Positions 22,755 through 35,738 of a DNA stretch of 64,000 bases are shown here, piece after piece. The DNA is from Rachycentron canadum (lineage: Eukaryota > Chordata > Actinopteri > Carangiformes > Rachycentridae), in the NCBI GenBank assembly GCA_038496675.1, contig CM076650.1, forward strand, positions 23,298,745-23,362,744, written 5' to 3'. Below the pieces are notes generated by a model that was not told the DNA's origin, ran no database searches, and saw nothing but the letters and a program-made list of their open reading frames with translations. The stretch's first letter is position 1. Every line of letters starts with the position of its first letter. Both the position numbers and the translations under genes were made by a program.

Positions 22755-25700
22755 AGTTTAGATACTATCTTTCTCAGTCTATGAGAGTGCCATCTGCAGG
22801 GCTCAGCCTGGGCCTGTGACATCACTTCCTCTCACACATGCAGGCGCTGGTGGGAAATTGTACCATCATGACATCATGTAATGGTTCCAACATGTGGTGA
22901 GATGACTTGTATCCAACCGCCAAGTAGATGCTGGAATGCAAGTTCAACTTTACAACAGAGTCAGTTTCTCTGTCCACCTTAACCACTGTGGTCTCAGCCC
23001 TGATTGAGCTCACATTCATCTAGACTTAGATTGCATGTTTTGGCCAGACCCGGCCTTGAAATTAAGCCTTTCTAGTCTACTTAAGAATCAATGGGCTACA
23101 GGCCGATTGGAGTCCATTTTCACCTTAACTTTTAAGGTGAAACTCCACATTAATCCTCTTTTTAATGATGTCACAGTGACCTCCGCTCTTTCAGTCTCTG
23201 CTGTTATTATCATATCGTTCAAAGTCTTAGTCCAATAACTCAATATGACTCCTCAAACTCTTTCATCCTGTATAAGGATCTTCACACATCTTGTATCCAT
23301 CATCTGTCCCTCCCACACACGATACACTCCTCCTCTGTTCTCACGTTAATCTGCCCGTTCCTCCCTCATTCATTTCCACTCTCCTCCAACCATTTACTCA
23401 TATGTGACCCCCCCCCTTTCTCAGACATGGCACACCAAGAAGCATTGAGAACAGCCAGTTGTGTGCAGCTAGCTGCATTTGTCTTGGCACAGACTCAGAG
23501 TTCTAATATTGCCACTTCAGATTAAGTGTACTAGATGACTGTGGAAAGGGGGCTTCCTTCTCATGAGGCTGCAGCAAAAGATCAGAGGATGTGGGAGGAG
23601 ATGTCCACTAATCCATCTACTTATGATTCTTGCCGTTTTGTTCCACTAACTTAAACCACCAGTCACGGAAAATGACTTGTGAAAGATATTTACTGTACAC
23701 GACACATTTTGGTAGCATCTGTGGATAAAACACTTTCGCACGCAGCCGGTCGACTCGCTCTCACAATCCGGAAATAAGAGAAAGACTAAAGATAATGCAG
23801 GGACTGTTCCAAAGCTTCCCAACTTATTTTGGCTGAGCTGAACTGTTTATGGGCTGAACTCTCCCCTCTTGTAGTTGACTCACACACATACTGTCAAAGA
23901 GGGTAATAGTTCTGCCACTCGTAATGAACTTCAGAGAAAGCAACCCCAAATATGTAAGCTGGTGTTTGTGTATGTGTGGGTGTGTGTAAGCTGCTGTGCA
24001 AATGGGGTGGCCTTTGATGTAGCACTGCTCGGATCCTCTGGTAGTTAGCCGTTCCCAGGCTGTCTAAGCCTGTCCTTTTCTCTTTCAAGGGCAGCGCACA
24101 GAGAGAGATAGAGACAGGAAAATGAGAGAGAAAGGCAGGCTTTCTCAGCTTAACTCTTTTTGGTTGATGTTGTGAAAAGAAAACAAGCTAAAGAGGGCAT
24201 TTTTTCTTCTATAACTGCTTTGTGTGTGTTTGTGTAGAGTAACATGTCATTGTGCATGTTTACATTCATGCATGAACAAGTACATGTAGACAGGCATGTT
24301 TAAATTACACAGTCTGACATGTCACCAATCAAACAACACTGTCAGTACAAGTGAGGTCCCAGGATCTTTATAACAGGTCACTTGGCAGCATTTCCATTTG
24401 ATAGTTTGAATGTGAAAAGCTGTATGTGACTAACATGGTGAATAACAAACAAACAAATGCTCCCTCACTAGTGTCCTGGAATCCTGATGTCCGTGTCCAA
24501 ATCATATTCAGTCTGATAGGGTTGGGTAGTTGTTGTATTGCTGCAGGACAAGCATCTATGTGTTTCTATGCTTAATAGCCACGTGGATCTGAACTGTATC
24601 GGTTCTGATCATGGTCATGAGGAGACCAGGAGAAAAACATGTTTAGTTGATGCAAGACACAGAGAATGAAGTGCTTGTCTCTCTATTGGGGCCTTTTTGA
24701 GTCAGCATTGATGTGTAATGATCAGCTTAGATATAATGTCTTTTGTTTGTTTATTAGTTTTAAGCACTTTTAAATGTCTGAAGATGAAACAGACTGTAAC
24801 TAGACTTGCCTCAAATGCTATGATGTAACACTGTCACTCATAAATCTAGATGAGTAACTACAGTATACCCCTTTGATGTGTATCCCAATAAAACTTCATT
24901 TTAGTACATACTGTATATTTATTTTACATTCATTGTTATTTTCACGGCATAGTTCTAAAGCTTCCTATCTGTCTATCTATCTATTGCTCTCTCTGTCTCA
25001 CTCTCTCTTTTTATTCATCTTTTTATTGTAATCAAGGAACTGTGGATCAGTTTATAAAGTTTGGAAATCCTTTCCAGATTTGTGTGACCACATACCATCA
25101 TGATTTGTATCAACCTGTAGAAGTCTGTTCATTACAGACACACAGCAAAATCATTTTAACCCTCCAACTGGAAAACATTAATTTCAGTAGAAATTACTGA
25201 ACACATCCTGTAAACAGGCTTCATTAGTATTGAGTGTTTTTGTCCCAAAGACTAATGTGCTTCAGAGCCTCCCCTGGCTGAGCAGGCTGACCTCCTGCTG
25301 ACTTCTTATTTACGAATACAATACTTTTCATTTTCATTGGACCTGGCTTAAATTATAATAAAACAAAGAGCAACTGATTTGTAAATGAAAAGAAGGTTTT
25401 AGGGTCACTGGAAGTCTCTTGGCCTGTAATTCTGACCGTGGCCACTGCTCCAAAATCACAGCCCAGCGTTGATCCTGGGGGCTTGCTTTATAGTCCTGTA
25501 TAAATCACTTCCTTTGAGGTCAAAGGCCACATATTTTTTCCTCCTCACACCTTTCCTGCTGTCTTTCTAAAACAGCGCCTTTGGAAACATCCAAGCTGCT
25601 CCTCCTGCGTCTGGGATGTGCTTTTAACATACCAGATAAAGCTTGTTTTACTGTGTGTGTGTGTGTGTCTGTGTGATTGAAGCAACCTGCAGGTGGAGGA

Positions 25701-26125
25701 ACATCCAGTAACCTACAGTATCTCCAGCCTTCAAAAACCCCCTTTATGTTCCACCGCCAGATGTGGAAAGAAGCAGCGAGAATTTGTGGCAAAAAGCCAG
25801 AAGGAGTTGTGTCAGAAAGCTGCTTTAGCGGGTCACTGTGTGTTTTCACTCGCTTTTCCTCTCCGTCTCTCAGTAATTTTACTTTTGCTGAAATTTTCAG
25901 AATCACCACTGTAGTTCTAGCCTGTGAGGAGATGGATTGATGAGAGAAGGGTCATCACTTAGTTTGTCAAAGAGCCTCCTCTCTGCATCCCAGACATTAA
26001 TATCATGTTCTATATATTTCATTTTACAACAGTTTACACTTTACGCATGATCTTCAGATGGTCCCAGTTTTCAGTCAAACACTCTGTGACCCAGTATCTT
26101 CAGAAAAGAGAAGATCTGACTGAAT

Positions 26126-26142
26126 TCGCCCTCTAGGGGTGG
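26126..26142 (-). promoter_or_regulatory. CTCF-like motif, reverse orientation
   Basis: On the minus strand this reads CCACCCCTAGAGGGCGA, containing CCCCTAGAGGGCGA. It departs from the CTCF core at one position (C for A). Confidence 0.3.
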
Positions 26143-26802
26143 AGAGCTGGAATAACAGCAGACAACATCCACAACATTCAAGATCTCAAGTTTTTTTTCA
26201 CCCTCATGCCTTTGGTTTGGGATTTGGACAAAGTCATCTCAGATCTCATCTTATCTTAGAGGCAACACATCTTGGAAGATAAAAGGAACATTTATACAGC
26301 AGATGGGCAAAGATGTGTGTGTACACTCCGCCATCAAGTTTAGTCAAAGACATGATAGAGAGATCCAACCTGACAAGGGCAACACATTAAGGCTAAACGA
26401 AGGTGTTAGTTCAGCCTGAACGCTGCTGTCTATCAGTCGTTCACATTTCAAAGCTTGTAATTTTAACGGTATGAAATGCTTCCTCCAAAGCTTTTCTGCC
26501 TGAAGGATGAAGCTCTCAGGAAGAGGGTTCCCTCAGGGATCCTCTATATCTGCTATCTCACACATACCACAACACACACATGTTCAAACGCATGCTTATA
26601 GTGCTACACACACACATAAGCACCTCACTTATCTTTGTATGGAACATCTGCTAAACTATACTCTTCAACCCTCCACCTGAGCATGAGTAATCTTCACTCT
26701 ATTGATCCCCCATTAAGGCTCCACAACTTTTCCCAGAACAGATGTCAGGCGAGCATCACACAGATTGATGTTTTTAATAAAAATGCAATAAGGAGAAAGA
26801 AG

Positions 26803-26837
26803 TGGAGGAGGAGGAAGAGGAGGAGGAGGAGGAGGAA
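26803..26837. repeat. Impure (GGA)n array
   Basis: Purine-only GGA/AGG triplet repeats with a few interruptions. Confidence 0.9.
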
Positions 26838-27395
26838 GAAAGGACACTCTTCTCATGGAGGAGAAACCTGGAGGTAGGTGCGTTAGTGCATGTGTGTGTT
26901 TGTGTCTTACTTGGCAGCCCTTTTCACAAGTTTCGCCTCTACTGATGTGGTTGGCGAGAAACTTTTTTTAAAAGCGCATTTGAAGAATCTCAGATGTTAC
27001 AAGACGAAAACACCCACATGTGTTTGTGTGTGTGCGTGCGTGCCAGTGAGTGAGCTCAGATTGACTTGACTCTTTCACTTCAATCACATCTTTGTAGGTC
27101 TGCTTGTGGATCCTATAAGCAAAGCGCAAGGGGAAAGGTTGCGTAGCAGAGCTTCAATGGTTTCTTTGGCTGAGCCATAAGGGATCTATAGCACCAGCAA
27201 CCTGACTGGCAGGCAGATGGGTGAGGACGTAGTGATAAAATATCAGATGAGAATCTGTCAAAAAATTTAAAAAACGCTTCTGGTCAATAATCCATGTTCA
27301 GCAGCCGCAGTTTGAGTTTTGAGAGACAGACAGACAAAGAAAAAGAGACAAAGAGAGATCAGCAGAGTGAAAGAAAAGTGAGGAGAGGGATGGGG

Positions 27396-27488
27396 NNNNN
27401 NNNNNNNNNNNNNNNNNNNNNNNNNNNNNNNNNNNNNNNNNNNNNNNNNNNNNNNNNNNNNNNNNNNNNNNNNNNNNNNNNNNNNNNN
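27396..27488. other. Assembly gap of 93 N inside a poly-G tract
   Basis: The N block is preceded by GGGG and followed by G18 (27489-27506). The true sequence is probably a long G-rich or purine simple repeat that sequencing could not cross. Frames crossing it are artefacts. Confidence 0.95.
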
Positions 27489-27639
27489 GGGGGGGGGGGG
27501 GGGGGGAGACTCACTTAATAGAACAGCAGATGGACAGAAAGTGTTTTTGAAAGATACATTGAGCAAAAGGACAATCATTAGTCTCTAAAAGGTTCTAAAT
27601 CTGAGATAGAAGGAAATAGTGAAAATCCCACCTCTCACA

Positions 27640-28040
27640 AACGCTCCCTGCTCTAGCCTCACTCCTCCCTCCTCCTCCTCCTCCTGCTGATGTATTTACC
27701 CGCCTGACAAATACATGTCGGCCCATCGATGAATTGAAAAAGATGTGCGTATGAATAATAAATCTATGGCAGCTGTACATTTTTAATTGATTCTTCCCAA
27801 GTACAAACAGCATGGAGATTGTGAGGCTTCACAGGCTCCCTCCGGGAACCGGTTTGATTTCCTTTTATCCACTAATGTATTTATTACTATTGAAGCTGGA
27901 ATGAAACAGGGAGGGAAAAGGGATGTAATGAATATTTGACAAGCAGAGTTTGTGATGTGCAATATATCAGTGAGGTTTTCCTGACAGTCAGTTTCATCCT
28001 CTCGCACTCGTTTCCCTTATCCTTTCAGGAGTTGCTGTTC
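27640..28040. promoter_or_regulatory. Candidate conserved non-coding element
   Basis: Complex sequence containing homeodomain-type TTTAATTGATT, a TTTATTACT/TAATGAATATTTG block and an E-box-like CAGCTG. It has no long frame and is repeat-poor compared with its flanks. Function is inferred from texture only. Confidence 0.25.
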
Positions 28041-28869
28041 TGTTCTGGATAATCTTTGATAACTATGGATTTGTAAAATCAGCATCACCACTCATTGCCC
28101 CCCCCCCCCCTTGAAATCACACATCTTACACTCCTGTCCATCAAACCCTAACTTGTAAAGGCTAAATGAATAAATTAATCAGTTATATCTAAGCAGCTAA
28201 TTGTTGTTGTTGTTATGACACAACTTGTTGACTGAAATTAAATGATGCCTGGCACCATTTAAAAATTCTACAAACCCATTTTGAAAAAATACCAAATATA
28301 ATTACCAACATTTCATTATTTAACAGTGTAATTTAGTTTATTCATGTGATGTGAATCACTGATCCAATCACTGAAGCACTATTATTCCTATTTTGTTCTG
28401 TCAGTAACTGTTAGTTAACGTTTGTTAGTTTTACATATTTATCAAATGACAAACATCTCATTTTGTTTGAGAGTTCATCAGCTCATTGCATCCGACTGAT
28501 CGTACTGTGTCCCTGAGACCATAAAAGACAGACCATGTCCTCAATGTGACTTTAGACTGGCATTTACCTCTGAAAAATCTGTGTCATCATCATTAGTCGC
28601 AGAGTCACATTTTTTGCCAAAGAAATGGTCACATGAGGCTGTAACGCACGCTGAGGCTGAGATGAAATCTTACACTTACCGGGTCAAAAAAAGTTGATCT
28701 TCAGGCTGGCTCCAGAAAGGCCACTTACTTAGAAAATCACACAAATCTACAAAAAGTTCATCAAAATGTCTTTTTAGTGTCCATTTATGGGATATTTAGA
28801 TCACATTGACAGATTTAGCTCAATTTATGCCAATCTAAGTTACACTCTACCCCACTGTGCTTTGAGTCT

Positions 28870-29105
28870 ACTTTAAGCATGCTAAGATGCAAACTCTGAT
28901 GTTTTAGCATGCTACACATTTTCAATTTATTACTCAGCCTGTTAGTATATTACTTTTAACATGCTAACATGCTAACTTTGATGCCTGTTACATTACTACT
29001 TTTAGCATGCTAAATCTGATGTTGGAAGATGCTAAACATTTCAGATTTAACATTCATTCCATTAGAATATTACTGTTAGCATGCTTCCATGCTAATGTTA
29101 CACAG
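28870..29105. repeat. Diverged tandem repeat with 'agcatgctaa' motifs
   Basis: The palindromic core GCATGC, or the related ACATGC, followed by TA recurs at about 28879, 28908, 28958, 28967, 29004 and 29080. Each lies in similar surroundings (TTACTNTTAGCATGCTAA, CTGATGTT, TAACATT). The layout fits two diverged copies of a unit of roughly 120 bp. Similar 'gctaacatgctaa' repeats are common in teleosts. Confidence 0.6.
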
Positions 29106-31196
29106 GATAACTGTGCTCCAATATGTATTTTGTGTATGTATTTTCAGCAAATAAGTGCACAATACCCTAGTTTTTTTTTTTTAATTTTTTTTTAAACCTT
29201 TATGAAAGTAACAATTATAGCTCACAGGACTACTTTTATGTGAAAAGAGTCATTTGTGAATGAACCAACAAAGACTTTTCACTAGTATTTTCCCTCATCT
29301 GTACTGTTTTATTGTGAGACTCCTATCTGATAATTATTTTTCAGCAAAAACTGTACACCCCCTGCTCGGCACCAAACAGTAGACAGCCAAACTAGCCAGA
29401 TATTCTCTTCTTGAGTCAGGGGGAGACAAAAATGAGAGTGAAAACAAGTAAATAATGGACTAACACTAATATGCAGTGTTGTGTTCACAGCTTGTTTCTG
29501 CTGCTCCCAAGTGGTCAAAAGAAAAAAAAAAAAGAAAATCTTGTCATTAAGTAATGGCTTCTTCCTCGACTCATCATTTTGCAAAGCTAAAATGTAAAAT
29601 GTAATGTGTAACAGATCCCAGTTCCCCAATTGATGGCAGCCTCCCCAGAACAGAATGCAATACATACATCAGAAAATATGCTCAAAGTAAACCCAGCAAG
29701 ACTCTTCTTCTTAGCTGGAAAATCCCTCTTGTGCATAGGCTGTCAGTTTTTATCTGATAACATTCTCATGCAGCACATTAGCTTATTACTGGTTTCTATG
29801 GTGGTTGAAAATCATTCAGGGTAACGAAGGATTCACCAATAGGAGTGGGAATAGTAAACAGCTATACTGTGCAACAACTCTGAATGATAGCAAGTGTTTT
29901 GTAACGTGAATATTTATTTTTATTATTATATGTGGCCTGCACATTCACACACACATCAATTACAATATGATGCTATGCAGAATGCAGATAGACATCTCTT
30001 ATCTGCAATTTTTATACAAATATGAGGTCACAAAGGCCAGATCAATCCCAATCATACATTTATGTTCTTTTTTTCACAGCAAGGTTTTTATCTAATATTA
30101 ATCATAGTCTAATTGGAATGGACATACTTTCACCCACCGTGTGTTTATTGACTTCATTTATGTGCAGTTAATTATCTCCATATTGCTGAGCAGATGGTCC
30201 CTTCACTTTAGTGATTTTCTTCTGGGAGCTTGTGTTAATTCCAGTCAACTCAATATGTTTGTCCCAACATGGGGACACATCACATTGGTAATGCTGACAT
30301 GGTCCATCTTCATTGATGACTTCAAAATGTCTTCCCCTCCTATTAACACTTTACTAATTGCTGTTAGTCAACCCACTTTAAGCGCTGACTGAGGAACAGC
30401 TGTGGTGTTTGCCATAGGATTTTAGAAATATATCATTATTATCAATCATTTTATGTATTGTATTTGTTTATGTATTATTAAGGGTGTTTGTGAACTTAAA
30501 TAAAGACAACTGAGAAATTTGTTTTGGTATTTTATGTTCTTAGTGGAAGGTCATCCTTTTAACAAGCCACCTGAATTGGGTCAGGGAAAGAGTGCCAAGA
30601 GATATTTTTAGACATCTGACTCATGAGTAGTATCCTCATTAACTGGGTATCTTGAAGTGTGGTAGAAAATTTCACAGAAAACCCCCCACTCCTATATCTG
30701 AGCATGTTAAAAAAGAATTTTTGATTAGAAGTTGAGGGGTGTAGTTTGTACTAATTACGATGCATGTACAACACTATTAAGCCATTTCAGTCCAGTAATA
30801 AAGCGTAATATGTAGAGCACATAGTATGCATTTGCATAAAGTAGTAAAATATAATAGTATAATGAGTAAGTACATTGTAATGATGTAATGTACTATTTCT
30901 CCCATCCATGTAAGTAAAAGTCATACTGTACATTCCAGTCAATATCACTGATTAAACCAATATAAGACAGATTTAAGGGTCTGTTCACTCAAATGACACA
31001 TCTGACCACTGATAAGTTACTTTTGTATATCTCTATATATCTGTTCCAAGGTCGTTGGAGAAAATATAGAGGACAACTTGTTGTTGTTGTGGCTTGTGAC
31101 TTTTTAAACACTGGCCAATACAGCTGGGATTGGCTTGCCCCCAATCTCCTGAGCCAATGTAAAGATGCTTTAAGTGCCATTTTGGCTGCTTTATGA

Positions 31197-31243
31197 TGGC
31201 TCTAAAAGCATCCAAAGCCATCTTGGATGCTTTAAGAGCCAAT
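31197..31243. repeat. Inverted repeat (imperfect hairpin)
   Basis: GGCTCTAAAAGCATCCA near the left end and TGGATGCTTTAAGAGCC near the right pair at 16 of 17 positions around a short loop. A related AAGATGCTTTAAGTGCC copy sits at about 31161, so three versions of one motif lie within 80 bp. Confidence 0.8.
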
Positions 31244-31304
31244 CAGTTAACTAATTGCTAACTGATTTTGAGGTACTGTCCCTCTACAGTAAACATCAGT
31301 TGGT

Positions 31305-31578
31305 TAGGGTGTAGGGGTTAACACTGCCACCTCACAGCAACATGGTTCTGGGTTTCCGAGTGGAGTTTGTGCTCCTCTGGGTACTCTGGCTTCCTCCCAC
31401 AGTTCAAACAGACTCTAAATTACCCATTTGAATGTGAGTCTGAATAGTTGTTTGTCAGCACTGTGATAATCTGGTAACTTGTCCAGGGTGTATGCTGCCT
31501 TGCCCAATGTTAGCAGGGATTGGCTCCAGCCCCTCTGTAATCCTGTAAGGAAGGCATCTTGGCTAATGGATGGATGGA
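31305..31578 (+). mobile_element. Teleost tRNA-derived SINE / L2-LINE 3' tail family, decayed copy 2
   Basis: Landmarks are 'ttaacactgccacctcacag', 'caacatggttctgggtttcc', 'gggtactctggcttcctccc', 'acagttcaaacagactctaa', 'cttgtccagggtgtatgctg', 'cccaatgttagcagggattg' and the tail 'taatggatggatgg'. This is the same family and orientation as 17470-17790. An internal deletion removes the usual 'gacatgc' segment after 'acagt'. Confidence 0.88.
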
Positions 31579-33056
31579 CCACCTGAAAAATGTTCCAACT
31601 ACTTTATCATTGAGAAAGAGATGATTAGAACAAGCAGAGAGGACAATGTGAGCAGGCAGGACAAGCCCTGGGCTTCACTGATAAGAACAGATGATCAATA
31701 TTATATAATTTACCACTCCTGTTTGATTTAGCTTGGTGATGTTATCGTTATTCACAGGCAATACAGGAAAATGCCATCAAAGAATGACATTTCCTTCTGC
31801 ATGCGTCCTTGGACCAGCACTGACTTTAGATAGGGAGACAAAGTCATTGTGAAAGACTTTTTTAACATTTCCACATCGATGATAAACCGACAGGCAGAAC
31901 ATTAATGGATTTTCTGCCACTGGCATTGGGCAAATTTATCATGTGCATAACTGTGATATAAAGTGCTTAAAGGCAATTTTCTGCTGTTGGGACTGTGTAT
32001 CTTGACCTTACTCTCCCAAAACTATACAATCTGTCTCGCCTCACTCATGTTGGTATTAATATGTTTATTTCTGAGGTGAGAAAAATAGAGAGGTTTCCAT
32101 CTGGTCAGTCTGTTCCAGGCACTCTGATTACTGTGTGTCTTTCTGTATATTATCATGATTTCATTCCTGTACTAAACAAACAATTGGACTGCTCAAAGGG
32201 CTTCTGCTCTGTTCAAGTTTGTAACAAAGCCTAAACCTAAACTACACCAGTACTCCATGGTTGCCTGGGATCCTAAACTCCAGACATGTACAGTGTGTGT
32301 GACTGAGGCCTGTTTAAGTGTGCTCCACCAGCAGCAGCAGCAGCTCTGCAGGTCTTCAACAGTCTGTGTATTGTCAGCGAGCCGGTTACGAAACACATCA
32401 GTCTCACAGTCAGATTGTTCTGCAGATGTGGGGCTGACTGACTTCCAGCTCCTTTGATGTGACGCTGGAGTTTCTAGATTCCACGTCTGTCTATCTGCGT
32501 TGGCTGTCGACGAAGGCTACCGAGGGTTAGATCTTATTTGCGGAGCTCAGCGCAAACAAGCCGGTCGTGGTGAGCCAAGTCAACCTGACATCCAAAGAAC
32601 AGGAGTGTAAGCAACGTTGGGAGTCAGGGTCCAGGCTTTCTGTAAGCCGCCGTAATCAGTGACACCGAGATGGAATCAGTGCAGATGTGAGATGGAAGTC
32701 TTGCGCCATAAACAAAGGGCAGGAAAAAGTTATATCTAATCTCACCACCGTGTTCTTATTTGTAACATTGTTGGGTAAACAGGTGGCGTCTCAGGAGAGA
32801 TGTCCTGCCTTGGTATTGGGCGACAGAAGTTCAAAGGCAATGCAGGGGTCATGGGTTGGAAGAGGCAGGAGGCAAGAGGGGATTTGGTTGGGACAGGGCT
32901 CCTGTTGTCCCCAGCTGTCCTGTCCATGTCCCCCCTGATCGAAGGTCAGCCCCAGGTCAGAAGGCCACTAAGAAGAAAGGAAAGAGGGAGATGAGGGGGT
33001 TCAACTACAGGCTATAAACCGGAGGAGTCTGGAGGAGGGGTGGAGTCTGTGTATAT

Positions 33057-33058
<2 letters not shown>

Positions 33059-33094
<36 letters not shown>
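33059..33094. repeat. (GT)n microsatellite
   Basis: About 18 uninterrupted GT units between two GC-richer stretches. Confidence 0.95.
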
Positions 33095-33097
<3 letters not shown>

Positions 33098-35696
33098 GCG
33101 ACAACACACACTGTCATCCACTCCCTTCCCCTGTTCTCACACACACAGGGACAGCCTCACCAGACGTCCCTTTGGCCCCTGATATATTTATATGCTCAGA
33201 GCAGTCTCTGCTCAGAGAGGGAGACCCGCGAGATGCACCTGAGCAAATATTAACATCCTCCATAAGGAGCCTTTGATGTGAGGGGGCCAAAGCCTTGGGT
33301 CGGCACCCCTCAGTGGGCTTAGCTCAGAGCACAGGGTCTGCAGAGTCAATAGAGGAGTGGGAAGATACTGAGGAGCAGATGGGTCAGACTCTCAGCCAGA
33401 CACGAAGGCCACATGACACATTTAGGGTGAGGGAAATGTCCATCCAAATTATGAGGGCTATTTATATAGAGGTATGATTCAGAGAGAAACACAGTCAGTG
33501 ACCTGTTAAATACATTGAAATTTGAAAAGCAGTTTGCAACAAATATTTGACTGAAACTCACTCTCATGACAGTTTTAAAGCATCGTTTCAGATTTTTTTA
33601 TTACAAAGAGGGAACTCTGTCTCTCAGCCCTCACTGAACTACTGTTGAAAGTTCATAAAACTCAACAGTGCGCAAAAAAGAGAAAAAATCCACAACTTAT
33701 TTGAAAGAGGAAAAAAAGATTAACTTCCAGAGACTTAAGTGTCTTCGCTGCTAAATCCCTTTTCAAACGTTGGGAAGAGACTTGAGGGAAATAAATATAT
33801 AAAATCTTCCAAGAACCAGGCTAAGTGGTTTATCTCCTTTCATCTTGCCACTGCTATATGAGGACTAATCCTGCCTTGTGTCTTCAGTGCAGAGTCGGGG
33901 CCCCTCTGAACTACATTAAATAGAATAGATTAGCTCCTCCAAAAAGTCACGAGGTGGCATTTCAGAATCTGCCTTGTTTCTTTTGGTGCCATATATAGAG
34001 GATGGCATGAGTCAGTATTTGTGCTTGTCTTTGTCTTTGAGTGCGCGGCTGACATCTGAACTCTCACCAGAGAGGAGAGAGTTCTCGCAGGATTGCTGAC
34101 GATAAGGGGACATTGGTTGTCTTTTGGTGACCAGGTTTATTTGATGTTTGGGAAAATCTGCATGTGAAACACTTTTTGTGCGTATTTGCATGTGCAGACA
34201 TGCATTTGGGGATGTGTGTGTTTGTAACTGTGCTAACACAGGAGCTGAGAACTGATAAAACTGTGTAAAGCAACTGTCATCTGCAGGAGCATTGTTCTCC
34301 ATCTATTCATCGCAATGTCCATTCCTGCAGAGGAGCAGGACAGTTTACTGCAGGAAGTGGAGTGTGGGTGTGTAACGCAATTAAATGACTCCATCTTGTT
34401 TGATCTGCTCCATTTCATTTGGTCTTACTAATTTGGAAGAAAATCAGATAAGGTGAAGCCATCATGTGTTTTCACATCAAAAGTGATGGATGACAATGTT
34501 TCCTCTATGTTTCCTCTTCATCTCCTCACTCAGACTTCTGAGGGCAGCGGTGATTAGATCATCTCCAGCATCTCCACACAATAAGCTATTGTGGGGAGAA
34601 GCAGCCATAAATTGGACTTGTCAAAGCGATCTTGTTAAGGGTGGATCAAAGGCTTTTTTATTTTTTTTTTACTGAATACTACTACCTTCCAACAAGACTT
34701 GTTTATATCTGCTAATTTCTCCTCTTTTTCTCCAACTAAAATAGAAATGAACTGAAAGCTTATTTGCAGGTGATGTCCTGAGAGAACTGAAGAACGGGGA
34801 CTGGACAGTTTATCTGAGGACAAGCCTGGTATCAGCTACCCTGTGTACTGTATGTGTGCCTGAATTTGTGTATTCATTTCTGAATGTATGTGTATACATT
34901 GTATCCATGGATTGTCTGATACAGCTATGGGAGTGTGTGGGATGTTCTCCAGATGCACTGAGTTGAGGGGTGGGGGTGGGGTGGGGGTATTAACAAGACC
35001 GCAGTTATGCCAGATATGCCCAAACCAAACAAGAGCAGCTGAAAAGACGCAGGCCGCACACAGAGGGCTCCCAAATCAAAGGAGAAGGGAGAGAGGGAAA
35101 AGAAAGGTAGACGCCAATCCCACATAATCTTGTGTCAGATCGGGGCCAAGAGCACGGATTTCAGCACGGATATAAGGCCGTGACCATTTCAGGGAAAATC
35201 ATGAGGTTTTGATTTGTTGAATGATGGGCTGGGTTATTGTTTCCCATGTCTGATTGATTTGGAGGGAGTATTTATTAGCATGTCAAAATGCAGGCAGTTT
35301 GATGTTATTCATGGATATATATAAATCATCCTCTTGCTCTTTCTCTGTAGTCTTGTAGTACAAGTACAACACATGTGCCAAAGGAAGTTTAACCTCAAGG
35401 TGTCAAAATGTAAAAGTGGATTAGAAGATGTACTGTACAGTATTTGTCTGCATCCACTTTAGGAAGCGCAGCAGCATTTGCGGGTAAATTTTCTGCCTGA
35501 ATCCTATGCGGGGAAAGTCTGTGGCTTTAAATTAGGGAAGTGTCACAAAGACATGTTTTTCATTCAACCAAATCACTTTTAACCACTACCTTCATGTATG
35601 TGACCAACTTCACTTGGCATTTTGAACCAGAATCAGTGTGAATCAAGCTGATGGCAGCACACATCGCACTCCTGCTATAACAAGATTTTTGTTCGC

Positions 35697-35738
35697 TTCA
35701 AATTCCATCTCTTTTCTTCAAATTCCATCTCTTTTCTT
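35697..35738. repeat. Perfect 20-bp tandem duplication
   Basis: The unit TTCAAATTCCATCTCTTTTC occurs twice back to back with no mismatch, which implies a recent duplication. Confidence 0.95.

Larger units (their letters stand above)
17795..27395. other. Non-coding interval, 17.8-27.4 kb
   Basis: No supported gene. It contains a poly(A) run at 19147-19169, a probable teleost repeat at about 19055-19460, (CA)n at 22729-22754, a short (GT)n near 25652-25668, a CTCF-like motif at 26126-26142 and a GGA-rich array at 26803-26837. The longest open frame (20411-20905) has no domain, signal peptide or splice context and I treat it as chance. Confidence 0.6.
27507..31300. other. Non-coding interval, 27.5-31.3 kb
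   Basis: No supported gene. It holds a candidate conserved element (27640-28040), a C13 run (28098-28110), the 'gcatgcta' repeat (28870-29105), T-rich runs near 29170-29195 and paired hairpins near 31200-31265. Confidence 0.6.

Noticed and set aside
25520..25909. 129-codon minus-strand frame with an Arg-rich stretch
   Set aside because: It includes a GT microsatellite read as Thr-His, shows no domain, and has competing frames on the plus strand.
27267..27578. Open frames crossing the N block
   Set aside because: They read through 93 undetermined bases and a poly-G run.
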